Source: Psychrobacter sp. LV10R520-6 (GTDB taxonomy: Bacteria; Pseudomonadota; Gammaproteobacteria; Pseudomonadales; Moraxellaceae). Taken from it: a stretch of DNA of 64,000 nucleotides. Of the stretch, positions 9,545-21,208 are shown one piece after another (position 1 is the first letter of the stretch; each line of letters begins with the position of its first letter). The position numbers and the translations under genes were made by a program. Below the pieces are notes generated by a model that was not told the origin of the DNA, made no database searches, and was given only the letters and a program-made list of their open reading frames with translations. The stretch is from the NCBI RefSeq assembly GCF_900182925.1, contig NZ_LT900024.1, forward strand, positions 248,001 to 312,000. Reading direction: 5' to 3'.

Positions 9545-9732
9545 AACTAAATTCTCATTTATTAATAAATTATTATTACTTACGTTTGTATTGGCTATCT
9601 ATCCTAGAGGCGGTCTTTACTGCTTTGTTAAGATATAAGTACTTACTGTGCTAAGCTATTATCCACTGAGGATATAGGCGATAAATATTGGCTTATACAA
9701 TTTGGAATATGTAATATTTAGGATGGCATCAC

Positions 9733-10212
9733 GTGGCAGTTACCTATCAAATAAATACGGCTATTAGCCCTGAACAGTTCATCGAACTATTAAACAAGTG
9801 TAGCTTAGGCGCGCGCCGACCAATTGATAACTACTATGTAATAAAAGGCATGCTTGATAATGCGGACCTATTGATTACCGCATGGGTGGGTGAACAGGAA
9901 GATAAAGAGGCAAATAAAGAAATAAGGAGTGGCGCTCACGATGACAGCCGTATAAAAGAGCTGATAGGGGTTGCCCGCTGCGTAAGTGACTTTAGCTATT
10001 GCTGTTATTTGTCGGACTTAGCAGTAGCTGAAAATTACCAGCATCAAGGTATCGGTAAATTAATGATTAAAAAGATTGAGCAGCAATTGCCACCAAGCTG
10101 TAAGATTATTTTACTGTCTGCTCCGCAAGCCAGTGATGCCGTTAATAAAATAAGTTATCCTAAGATTGGTTTTACTAAGCATGAGAATGCGTGGGTGAAA
10201 ATGGTAAATTGA
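9733..10212 (+). CDS. GNAT family N-acetyltransferase
   Basis: A 159-residue acetyltransferase-fold protein. The acetyl-CoA-binding motif A is clear: SDLAVAENYQHQGIGKLMIKKIEQQLP (about 95-121), with the Q/R-x-x-G-x-G/A pattern QHQGIGK. Then KIILLSAPQASDAVNKISYPKIGFTKHENAWVK gives the C-terminal strand-helix-strand. Substrate unknown. The start is GTG, with AGGA 9 nt upstream; the nearby ATG at 9723 is out of frame. An insertion rich in Glu, Lys and Asp (about 56-75) lengthens the loop before motif A. Confidence 0.85.
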   Translation: MAVTYQINTAISPEQFIELLNKCSLGARRPIDNYYVIKGMLDNADLLITAWVGEQEDKEANKEIRSGAHDDSRIKELIGVARCVSDFSYCCYLSDLAVAENYQHQGIGKLMIKKIEQQLPPSCKIILLSAPQASDAVNKISYPKIGFTKHENAWVKMVN

Positions 10213-10361
10213 TAACTATTTTAAAACGTAGCTAATTGTTTACTATTGACCTATTACTTGATATGACGGGCTATAGTTTGAAGCGCATAACTCATGATTT
10301 GAAGCTCGTCATAATCCTTATTACATACAGCCTTTATTAAAAACAGTCCTTATTAAAAATA

Positions 10362-10398
10362 AAAAAAGCGCTACTTGCTAAACAAGTGGCGCTTTTTT
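10362..10398. terminator. Bidirectional terminator between GNAT gene and dapE
   Basis: AAAAAAGCGCTACTTG pairs with CAAGTGGCGCTTTTTT (one G-U) around a 5-nt loop, between two convergent genes. Confidence 0.88.
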
Positions 10399-10431
10399 AT
10401 GGATAAAATATAATCAGTCTCACTGAAGTTC

Positions 10432-11679
10432 TTAATCAAGCAATAAATTCTCTAAAATTCCTTCATATATCTGTGCTAATTTTCCTAGATCATCAATCTC
10501 AACCTTTTCATCCACTTGATGAATGGTTGCATTACGCACGCCAAGCTCAACCACTTGCGCACCCGTTGGAGCAATAAATCGTCCATCGGAGGTGCCACCA
10601 GAAGTGGATAAAGTAGTACCAGTATTGGTAACTGCTTTAATCGCTTGCTGGCATGCTGATACCAGCTGGCCTTCAGGGGTCAAAAATGGCTCGCCTGATA
10701 GTTTCCAATTAATCACGTAACTGGCTGTGCTATCTTTGAAATACTTATCAAATATCGCGTGAGTTTTCGCTTTTAGCTCATCTGCCGTGGTTTCAGTGGA
10801 AAAGCGAAAGTTAAATACCACCTCTAACGTTCCAGGAATGACATTATTTGCGCCAGTGCCGCCATCAATATTAGATATTTGCAGTGAAGTGGCGGGGAAG
10901 TAAGTGTTACCCGCGTCCCAAGTCGAACTGGTCAATTCCGCCAGTGCTGGCATGACCGCATGAATAGGATTGCTCGCCAAATGTGGATAAGCAACATGAC
11001 CTTGTTTACCAGTAACGGTTAAGATTGCACCCAATGAGCCACGGCGACCGTTTTTGATAATATCACCGAGGGTATCGGTACTCGATGGCTCACCAACTAA
11101 GCAATAGGTGATCTTCTCTTGTCGTGCTTCTAACGCTTCAATGACTTTAACTGTGCCATTAATTGATGGGCCTTCTTCATCGGAGGTGATTAAGAATGCA
11201 ATAGAGCCGTTATGTTCTGGATGATTGCGCACAAAGCGTTCGGCGGCAACGGTAAAAGCGGCAATGCCGGTTTTCATATCAGCCGCACCGCGGCCCCATA
11301 GATAACCATTAGCAAGCGTTGGGGTAAATGGTGGATAGGTCCAATTGTTTTCATCCCCTGTGGGCACGACATCGGTATGACCTGCAAAACAAATCACTGG
11401 CTCAGTCGTTCCGCGCCGCGCCCATAAGTTTTTGACTTCAGCATGTTCACCGCTTTTTTTCTTATCACCAAAATACATAAACTCGCAGTCAAATCCTGCT
11501 TGTTCCAAATGCGTTGACAAGATATCTTGGCAACCGGTATCGTCAGGTGTCACTGAAGGGCGTTCCATCAATGCCATGCTTAAGGCTAAAGTCGCTTGCT
11601 GATGAGTATCTATTTCAGAGTTTTTAATACCTTCGATGTTATTGTTGGCAGTTTTTGGGGTTGAGTCATGATTTGACAT
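10432..11679 (-). CDS. dapE: Succinyl-diaminopimelate desuccinylase
   Basis: The protein (415 residues) is the di-zinc M20 amidohydrolase that releases succinate from N-succinyl-L,L-diaminopimelate in lysine and peptidoglycan synthesis. Metal and catalytic residues are visible: H101 and D103 in AGHTDVV, D134 in GRGAADMK, the general base pair E168/E169 in TSDEEGPS, the [10 protein letters not shown] site, the dimerisation region [25 protein letters not shown], and a C-terminal [12 protein letters not shown] histidine. It is about 30 residues longer than E. coli DapE at the N-terminus, with a polar extension. An AAGG motif sits upstream of the annotated ATG. A later start near the Thr-Leu-Ala-Leu helix has no Met, so the extension may be real. 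Confidence 0.93.
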   Translation of the reverse strand: MSNHDSTPKTANNNIEGIKNSEIDTHQQATLALSMALMERPSVTPDDTGCQDILSTHLEQAGFDCEFMYFGDKKKSGEHAEVKNLWARRGTTEPVICFAGHTDVVPTGDENNWTYPPFTPTLANGYLWGRGAADMKTGIAAFTVAAERFVRNHPEHNGSIAFLITSDEEGPSINGTVKVIEALEARQEKITYCLVGEPSSTDTLGDIIKNGRRGSLGAILTVTGKQGHVAYPHLASNPIHAVMPALAELTSSTWDAGNTYFPATSLQISNIDGGTGANNVIPGTLEVVFNFRFSTETTADELKAKTHAIFDKYFKDSTASYVINWKLSGEPFLTPEGQLVSACQQAIKAVTNTGTTLSTSGGTSDGRFIAPTGAQVVELGVRNATIHQVDEKVEIDDLGKLAQIYEGILENLLLD

Positions 11680-11800
11680 TGGGAACCTTTTTAAAGTTAA
11701 AAGTAATTAATGATAAAATGATAGAGAATGGTCACGCTAATGGTTTATTGTTTGAATTCTCTCTAACATTAGGTGTTTTCAATATTGAGGGGTTTCAAAG

Positions 11801-12595
11801 CTAAGGGTTTTCAATAAAAGGCACTAAGCTATCGCGTCGCATCCAAGTGGCAATAGAGTAGCGTTGCCGATGGGCGATTTGTACTTGATGTTGTAAATCA
11901 CTGTCAAATATTATCAAGCGATTGGCAACCGGCATGACGTTGTGGTGCGCACCATGATTATCAATCACTTCTAACGCACCGCCGTCACTTGCTTCCCAGT
12001 CATCATTGAGATAAAAAACTGCTGAGATAACGCGCTCATTACGGTTAGAAGGATTGTCGCTATGCCATTGATAGCCAAAACCAACCGGATAGCAGGCATA
12101 ATGTGCCTCACTATGACGAATGCCTGTGAATAAGCTACGGTTGAGGGTGAAGGCCAGGGCATTGATGCTTTGCAAATAATAATATCCTGCAAAGAAGTCT
12201 TGGGTAATCCAGCGAATTTTATCACCGCGAATATCACTGACCCGAATACCGGTGGTCAGCTTTGCATCGCGATATTTAATAAAACCACTTTCAGCTTGCA
12301 GTGCCAATAGAGCTTTGCTCTCAAACACCTCATCAATAACAATCCAGCCATCATCGACCAGCTGATCAAGCTGCGCATTAGTAAGCCTATCTTCCCAGCT
12401 AACTTCAAAATCGGAAATCTGAAGGACCTGTTGAGTAAGCGGGGTATCGTTAGCATTACTATCGACAGTGGTGTCCATAGCTTCACTGACATTTGGAATA
12501 AGCAGCGGCGGATTATTGTCACCTATCGGATCATCGATGCCCAACTCTGTTGAGCTTAAACCTACTAAGTGAAGGTTGCTGATAATCTCTGTCAT
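11801..12595 (-). CDS. 2OG-Fe(II) oxygenase superfamily protein
   Basis: The 264-residue protein carries a prolyl-4-hydroxylase-like double-stranded beta-helix domain in its C-terminal half. The iron ligands appear as H178 and D180 (QWHSDN) and H236 (LQHQVQ), and R245 in RQRYSIATW is the likely 2-oxoglutarate anchor. The N-terminal 65 residues look disordered and Asp/Asn rich. The family includes SM-20/PiuC-like oxygenases that modify proteins or siderophores. The substrate here is unknown. It is followed by dapE, 121 bp downstream on the same strand. The 3' flank holds three imperfect copies of a TTGAAAACCC-like word. Confidence 0.82.
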   Translation of the reverse strand: MTEIISNLHLVGLSSTELGIDDPIGDNNPPLLIPNVSEAMDTTVDSNANDTPLTQQVLQISDFEVSWEDRLTNAQLDQLVDDGWIVIDEVFESKALLALQAESGFIKYRDAKLTTGIRVSDIRGDKIRWITQDFFAGYYYLQSINALAFTLNRSLFTGIRHSEAHYACYPVGFGYQWHSDNPSNRNERVISAVFYLNDDWEASDGGALEVIDNHGAHHNVMPVANRLIIFDSDLQHQVQIAHRQRYSIATWMRRDSLVPFIENP

Positions 12596-12725
12596 TTTAT
12601 TCCTTATTAATATCTGCCCTTATCAATCAGTAATTAATCAACGCCTATTTACCAAAACCTTCGTTATATTTTACTCCACCTATGCTACCATAGATGCAAT
12701 TTTTCTTATTTAAACTTTTAAACTT

Positions 12726-13601
12726 ATGAATTATAAACACGCCTATCACGCCGGTAACTTTGCTGATGTGGTCAAACACATTTTATTGGTACAACTGCTT
12801 AATCAACTAGGCCAAAAAAACAAGCCTTTTTATGTGCTTGACGCTTACGGCGGTCGTGGCCTGTATTCGCTTAGCAGCGAAGAGGCCCGTAAGACGGGTG
12901 AATCTAGAGGTGGTATTCAAGCTTTGATGAAAGCTGACACCGAAAAGGCACCAGCAGCTATCAAAGATTATGTGGAAGGTATCAAGCAAGCCAGATTCAC
13001 TTATGACAAAAAAGTCTATCCTGGTTCGCCTTGGTGGATTGCCCATCATGTCGAAAAAAATCCTGATGGCGGTGTTCGCGGCGAAGCGTTTGAAGCAAAA
13101 GCCACTGAATACGACGCTCTTAACTATCAGCTACATAAGTTGCCCATTGGTATCCATCATCGCAATTCGTTTGAAGGGATTGCTGCTGTTATCCCGCCAA
13201 AAGAGAAACGTGGTCTAATTTTACTTGATCCTCCTTATGAGCAGGAACATAAAGACTTTACCCGTCTGATTAATTTGTTAGTAGCTTCGTATAATAAATG
13301 GCCACAAGGGACCTATGCGCTATGGTTCCCAATTAAGAACATCGAAGCGGTAGAGTTGTTTTATAAAAAACTGAAACGTACTGATATGAGACGTCAGCTG
13401 GTTTGTGAGCTAAATATTTATCCTAATGATATTGCTGTGGGTCTTAATGGTACGGGCATGCTTATTATTAATCCGCCATGGCAGTTTGACAACCATGCGC
13501 GTGAAATATTGCGTTTCTTACAACCTATATTCAAGGTCGCTGATGCGCCAGATCTAACCCCTGATAGCGCGACCAACGTGCGCTGGCTAGTGGGCGAATA
13601 A
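12726..13601 (+). CDS. rlmJ: 23S rRNA (adenine(2030)-N(6))-methyltransferase RlmJ
   Basis: The 291-residue protein starts MNYKHAYHAGNFADVVKH, the diagnostic RlmJ opening, with AYGGRGLYSL forming the SAM-binding loop and LLDPPYEQ (about 171-178) the catalytic D-P-P-Y motif of N6-adenine methyltransferases. It methylates A2030 of 23S rRNA. Upstream there is no clear ribosome binding site (TTTAAACTTATG), so it may be translated from a short leader. pssA follows after 10 bp on the same strand, so they probably share a transcript. Confidence 0.94.
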   Translation: MNYKHAYHAGNFADVVKHILLVQLLNQLGQKNKPFYVLDAYGGRGLYSLSSEEARKTGESRGGIQALMKADTEKAPAAIKDYVEGIKQARFTYDKKVYPGSPWWIAHHVEKNPDGGVRGEAFEAKATEYDALNYQLHKLPIGIHHRNSFEGIAAVIPPKEKRGLILLDPPYEQEHKDFTRLINLLVASYNKWPQGTYALWFPIKNIEAVELFYKKLKRTDMRRQLVCELNIYPNDIAVGLNGTGMLIINPPWQFDNHAREILRFLQPIFKVADAPDLTPDSATNVRWLVGE

Positions 13602-13611
13602 GGACACTGTT

Positions 13612-14523
13612 ATGACTACTGAGCAATCACCCAATGACACTCGTTCAAATGATGGCTTACAGGATGGACTGTTACAGGACGGCTTATCACGTGACAGTGC
13701 AGCTACCCAGCCACCGTTTATCGATGAGCATGATTTTAATATTCGCTTAGCGGACAATGATAATTATGATGGTCTGACCTTTGAGGTGATTGAAGCAGAA
13801 GTTGCTGAGGGTAAGCAAGTGGTGAGTCGCGGTGTTTATTTAGCACCTAACCTAATTACTACCTTATCACTGCTATCTGGTTTTTATTCAATCTTGGCTA
13901 GTACAGATGGTAAGTTTTATCAAGCGTCCTTAGCGATTTTCTTATCAGCTATTCTGGATGGTGCGGATGGTCGAGTTGCACGGATGCTTAATGCACAAAG
14001 CCCATTCGGTGAGCAGTATGACTCTTTAGCGGATATGCTCGCTTTTGGTATTGCGCCTGCAATTTTGATTTATAGCTTTGCTCTAGAGCCATTAGGTCGC
14101 ATTGGTTTAGGTTGTGCGTTTGTCTTTACTGCTTGTGGGGCATTCCGTTTGGCACGCTTTAACGTGCAGGTTGGTACAGTCGATAAAAAGTACTTTGTCG
14201 GTCTAGCAAGTCCGCTTGCAGCTATCTTGGTAACGGCTGCTGTCATGGTTGCCGTTGATCATAACGAGTGGGTGGGACAATACGATAGCTTAGTAATTGC
14301 TTTGTTTGCTGCTTGGGTGGTTATATGTGGTTTACTAATGGTCAGTAACGTTAAGTATTATAGCTTTAAAGAGTTCGATAAAAAGAAAGTTCCGTTTGTC
14401 GTTCTTATCGTTGGCGTACTGGTAATGAGCATAGCAATATATGACATACCAGTTGGTATCTTAGCTATTGGTATTATCTACGCCTTATCAGGTATCGTCA
14501 CGACATTAAAGAGCAAAATATAA
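13612..14523 (+). CDS. pssA: CDP-diacylglycerol--serine O-phosphatidyltransferase
   Basis: The 303-residue membrane enzyme makes phosphatidylserine, precursor of phosphatidylethanolamine. The CDP-alcohol phosphotransferase motif is intact: D-G-R-V-A-R, then 8 residues, G, 3 residues, D, 3 residues, D (DGADGRVARMLNAQSPFG then EQYDSLAD, about 124-149). Several hydrophobic helices follow. The N-terminal 60 residues are polar with a small internal repeat (DGLLQDGLSRD) and not part of the domain. It sits 10 bp after rlmJ and ends at a terminator at 14551. Confidence 0.92.
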   Translation: MTTEQSPNDTRSNDGLQDGLLQDGLSRDSAATQPPFIDEHDFNIRLADNDNYDGLTFEVIEAEVAEGKQVVSRGVYLAPNLITTLSLLSGFYSILASTDGKFYQASLAIFLSAILDGADGRVARMLNAQSPFGEQYDSLADMLAFGIAPAILIYSFALEPLGRIGLGCAFVFTACGAFRLARFNVQVGTVDKKYFVGLASPLAAILVTAAVMVAVDHNEWVGQYDSLVIALFAAWVVICGLLMVSNVKYYSFKEFDKKKVPFVVLIVGVLVMSIAIYDIPVGILAIGIIYALSGIVTTLKSKI

Positions 14524-14550
14524 AGCTAAAATTTAGCAGCTATTTAGTCT

Positions 14551-14584
14551 AAAAAGAGCCATCCTAATATAGGGTGGTTTTTTT
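14551..14584 (+). terminator. Terminator of rlmJ-pssA
   Basis: CCATCCT pairs with AGGGTGG (one G-U) around a 5-nt loop, followed by T8. It isolates the rRNA promoters from upstream transcription. Confidence 0.8.
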
Positions 14585-14626
14585 AACTTCGATTTAATGA
14601 ATATCATAAAATATTTCCAAACCCCC

Positions 14627-14654
14627 TTGACGCCCAATCAGAACTGCGTATAAT
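14627..14654 (+). promoter_or_regulatory. rRNA operon promoter P1
   Basis: -35 TTGACG (14627-14632) and -10 TATAAT (14649-14654) with a 16-bp spacer. The -10 is followed by ACGCCCCT, a GC-rich discriminator typical of stringently controlled rRNA promoters. Confidence 0.8.
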
Positions 14655-14786
14655 ACGCCCCTATCGGAACGGAGCTGCTTCAAATAATATAGATACTATT
14701 TATAGTATCGACTATAGAATAAGGAGCCAGCTAGATTGGAAGTAGAGTTTGAAATTAAACTTTAAAAACCAATTAAAAATAAGTTC

Positions 14787-14814
14787 TTGACACCAGCAAC
14801 AGATTCTATATAAT
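14787..14814 (+). promoter_or_regulatory. rRNA operon promoter P2
   Basis: -35 TTGACA (14787-14792) and -10 TATAAT (14809-14814), 16-bp spacer. The TATAATACGCCCCT string is identical to that of P1, 160 bp upstream. Confidence 0.82.
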
Positions 14815-14897
14815 ACGCCCCTCAGCAAAGGAAGCCAGCGACATAAGTAACCTACTTATAACCTGACTCACTTACTGAAACGAATTAGAACAAAGGG

Positions 14898-14925
14898 TTG
14901 ACAGACTATCAAACGATGATATACT
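14898..14925 (+). promoter_or_regulatory. rRNA operon promoter P3
   Basis: -35 TTGACA (14898-14903) and -10 TATACT (14920-14925), again 16-bp spacing. The discriminator (AGTCAGC) is less GC-rich than in P1/P2. Confidence 0.7.
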
Positions 14926-15020
14926 AGTCAGCTCGCTAAACGAGATAAGCAAATTGCTTTGATTGATTAGCTGGACAATTATTTACTGGACGACAGTAAA
15001 TAAACACTATTTAAAAGCAT

Positions 15021-15038
15021 AACTAAAGAACAACTTGT
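15021..15038 (+). other. 16S processing stem, 5' arm
   Basis: AACTAAAGAACAACTTGT is the exact reverse complement of 16807-16824, downstream of 16S. The 18-bp helix closes the 16S precursor and is the expected RNase III substrate. Confidence 0.85.
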
Positions 15039-15238
15039 GTGGATTTTTGCTGATTCAGAATGCTAAAAAATAAAGTTGGTTGAGTCTCTTTTCGAGGCGA
15101 TGCTAACTATAAAAATTATCATTTAAGACAGCAAGAAAACTCAAAGTTAATTCATTACGAACATAATTACGAGCGTATAATTGCCAGATTAAATGAGCCA
15201 AGTTTAGTAACCTCTTTAAAGGGTTACATAGCAAGATT

Positions 15239-16777
<1,539 letters not shown>

Positions 16778-16806
16778 TAGACGCATTCGGTCAGCAAGAA
16801 TTCACA

Positions 16807-16824
16807 ACAAGTTGTTCTTTAGTT
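16807..16824 (+). other. 16S processing stem, 3' arm
   Basis: Perfect 18-nt complement of 15021-15038; see the 5' arm. Confidence 0.85.
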
Positions 16825-16871
16825 TAAGCTATTATTTATTAGCTTTAGCCGTAGTTGGCAGACGACAGGAG

Positions 16872-16935
16872 ATTCCCTTTAAGGAATATCCTCTTGCGAG
16901 CCTAACAGAGCGATGCTCTGTATTAACGGCTCTCA
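16872..16935 (+). other. tRNA leader module before tRNA-Ile
   Basis: In order: palindrome ATTCCCTTTAAGGAAT (16872-16887), CTCTTGCG (16891-16898), hairpin CAGAGC-gat-GCTCTG (16906-16920), then GGCTCTCAG directly before tRNA position 1. The same arrangement precedes the other tRNA genes in the window. Confidence 0.6.
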
Positions 16936-17012
16936 GGGTCTGTAGCTCAGCTGGTTAGAGCACCGTGTTGATAACGCGGGGGTCATAAGTTCAAGTCTTA
17001 TCAGACCCACCA
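16936..17012 (+). tRNA. tRNA-Ile (GAT)
   Basis: 77-nt cloverleaf with acceptor GGGTCTG / CAGACCC, anticodon loop TTGATAA (anticodon GAT), T-loop TTCAAGT and encoded CCA. Standard position in the 16S-23S spacer. Confidence 0.97.
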
Positions 17013-17042
17013 TTTATCCACATAGGTGAAGTAGCCATTAGC

Positions 17043-17109
17043 AAATTCCCTTTAAGGGATTTACTCTTGCGCTCGGATCGAAGCAGTGCTTCGATTGTAT
17101 CCTCGCTCA
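17043..17109 (+). other. tRNA leader module before tRNA-Ala
   Basis: AAATTCCCTTTAAGGGATTT (from 17043), CTCTTGCGCTCGGA (17064-17077), hairpin ATCGAAGC-agt-GCTTCGAT (17077-17095), then TATCCTCGCTCAG before the tRNA. It parallels the module before tRNA-Ile. Confidence 0.6.
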
Positions 17110-17185
17110 GGGGCCATAGCTCAGCTGGTAGAGCGCCTGCCTTGCACGCAGGAGGTCAACGGTTCGACTCCGTTTGGCTCCACCA
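17110..17185 (+). tRNA. tRNA-Ala (TGC)
   Basis: 76-nt cloverleaf with acceptor GGGGCCA / TGGCTCC, anticodon arm CCTGCCTTGCACGCAGG (anticodon TGC) and encoded CCA. Confidence 0.97.
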
Positions 17186-17531
17186 TAATAAATGATAAAT
17201 AGCTTAGTGTGCGAATAACATAGAAAAAAGTGATTCAGATATATGAACTATATCATAAGATTACTTCTTTCTGTTTTATACAGAACCTACTACTCGACGA
17301 GAGAGTAGGAACTATTTAAAAACATAGATATGAGTCTGGGTTAGGAACAACATGTTCACGTGTTGTTTCTAACCTGATAATCAATGCTCTTAACGACATC
17401 AGTTGTTATCCCAGGGGATTGATTATCAAATAAAAAAGAGAACTGAATCAAGCGTATAAACATAGGTGATATCGTTATCATAATTAGACTGATACAACAC
17501 TAGATAGTTGAAAGACTACTTGGGGTTGTAT
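17186..17531 (+). other. tRNA-Ala to 23S spacer with processing structures
   Basis: Holds no gene. It contains a hairpin GGTTAGGAACAAC / GTTGTTTCTAACC (about 17339-17375), a pair GATAATCAAT / ATTGATTATC around it, and the 5' arms of three helices that enclose 23S: 17326-17338 with 20538-20550 (13 bp), 17464-17474 with 20471-20481 (11 bp), and 17518-17538 with 20383-20404 (one bulged base). Confidence 0.75.
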
Positions 17532-20391
<2,860 letters not shown>

Positions 20392-20559
20392 ACAACACCC
20401 AAGTGGTTTGTATGAAAGCTCTAATTAATCTATCTTGTATAGCTTCATGCTATAGAATATAAATATATTTCGATATCACCTTTAACCTTGATTCAGTTAG
20501 GTTAAGTGATACTTAGTCAAAATAAGTAAAACTAAAACAGACTCATATCTAACCCCCTT
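20392..20559 (+). other. 23S-5S spacer
   Basis: Holds the 3' arms of the 23S processing helices and its own hairpin, TTAACCT / AGGTTAA extended by TATCAC / GTGATA (about 20474-20512). No tRNA is seen. Confidence 0.7.
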
Positions 20560-20674
20560 TGCTGACGACAATAGCATGATGGAACCACCTGATCCCTTCC
20601 CGAACTCAGAAGTGAAACATCATCGCGCCAATGGTAGTGTGGGTTCGCCCATGTGAGAGTAGGTCATCGTCAGC
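20560..20674 (+). rRNA. rrf: 5S ribosomal RNA
   Basis: About 115 nt. The terminal helix GCTGACGA / TCGTCAGC encloses the conserved CCGAACTCAGAAGTGAAAC loop. Standard last gene of the operon. Confidence 0.95.
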
Positions 20675-20686
20675 TCTCTATTCCTG

Positions 20687-20723
20687 AAAGCCCCCTCATA
20701 CATTAGTATGAGGGGGCTTTTTT
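20687..20723 (+). terminator. rRNA operon terminator
   Basis: AAAGCCCCCTCATA pairs with TATGAGGGGGCTTT around a 6-nt loop, followed by a T-run. A strong intrinsic terminator 13 nt past 5S. Confidence 0.92.
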
Positions 20724-20748
20724 ATGGGTGTGATTTAGCCTTTGTATT

Positions 20749-20781
20749 AAAAAGCCCTCAGTGCTACGCACTGAGGGCTTT
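20749..20781. terminator. Second, bidirectional terminator
   Basis: AAAGCCCTCAGTGC pairs with GCACTGAGGGCTTT around a 5-nt loop. Backs up the rRNA terminator and lies just beyond the minus-strand integrase remnant. Confidence 0.82.
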
Positions 20782-20784
20782 CCT

Positions 20785-20928
20785 TTAATTTTTATATTGG
20801 TCGTAGGTGGTTGCGGCAACACCATCATTTGCTAATGCGGTAAGAAATTCTTCTGTTTCTAATTTGCCCATATCTTTAGGATGGCGTTTGTTGTGGAACA
20901 AAATATAGCGTTTTTCAGTTTGATAGCT
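20785..20928 (-). pseudogene. Integron integrase-like tyrosine recombinase fragment
   Basis: Reading the minus strand gives 47 open codons: SYQTEKRYILFHNKRHPKDM followed by GKLETEEFLTALANDGVAAT and a short divergent tail before a stop. The pattern HxxRHP...MG..E.E.FL..LA....V..T is that of the N-terminal SAM-like domain of IntI-type integrases (compare the [22 protein letters not shown] part of IntI1). The usual second YxxW segment between TEK and RYI appears deleted, there is no start codon, and the catalytic domain is missing, so it is a relic. Its orientation, pointing away from the plus-strand genes that follow, is what an integron would show. It could also be a remnant of a related solo integrase. 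Confidence 0.5.
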
Positions 20929-21208
20929 TTAATGTTTTTGTTTTATGTTTTGCCTGGCTTGATATAATAATTTTATGGCTATAAACCTACTAAAATGTGA
21001 TATTCAATACTTTTTGGCTATCATATTATCTACAGGTATGAAATAGTACATGACGTGCCTTTAATTGCTATATTTATAATGTTGATTTGTAATATTAGTA
21101 TTAAATTTGCAGGATAATAAATTGTTATATACTCTGTGCAGTATTGGCAACTTGTTCTCTAGTTATTCATTTTTAGAGGAAATACGGTTGTGAAAATAGG
21201 GACGTTTT
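20929..21208. other. AT-rich gap between integrase fragment and ATPase gene
   Basis: No gene seen. If the locus is an integron relic, attI and the cassette promoter would be here. A TATAAT (20963-20968) with TTGTTT 19 bp upstream is a weak promoter candidate. No certain attI could be identified. Confidence 0.35.

Noticed and set aside
9304..9546. 80-codon minus-strand frame upstream of the TonB receptor
   Set aside because: Overlaps the receptor start and the Fur-box region; low-complexity Leu/Asn composition, no ribosome binding site.
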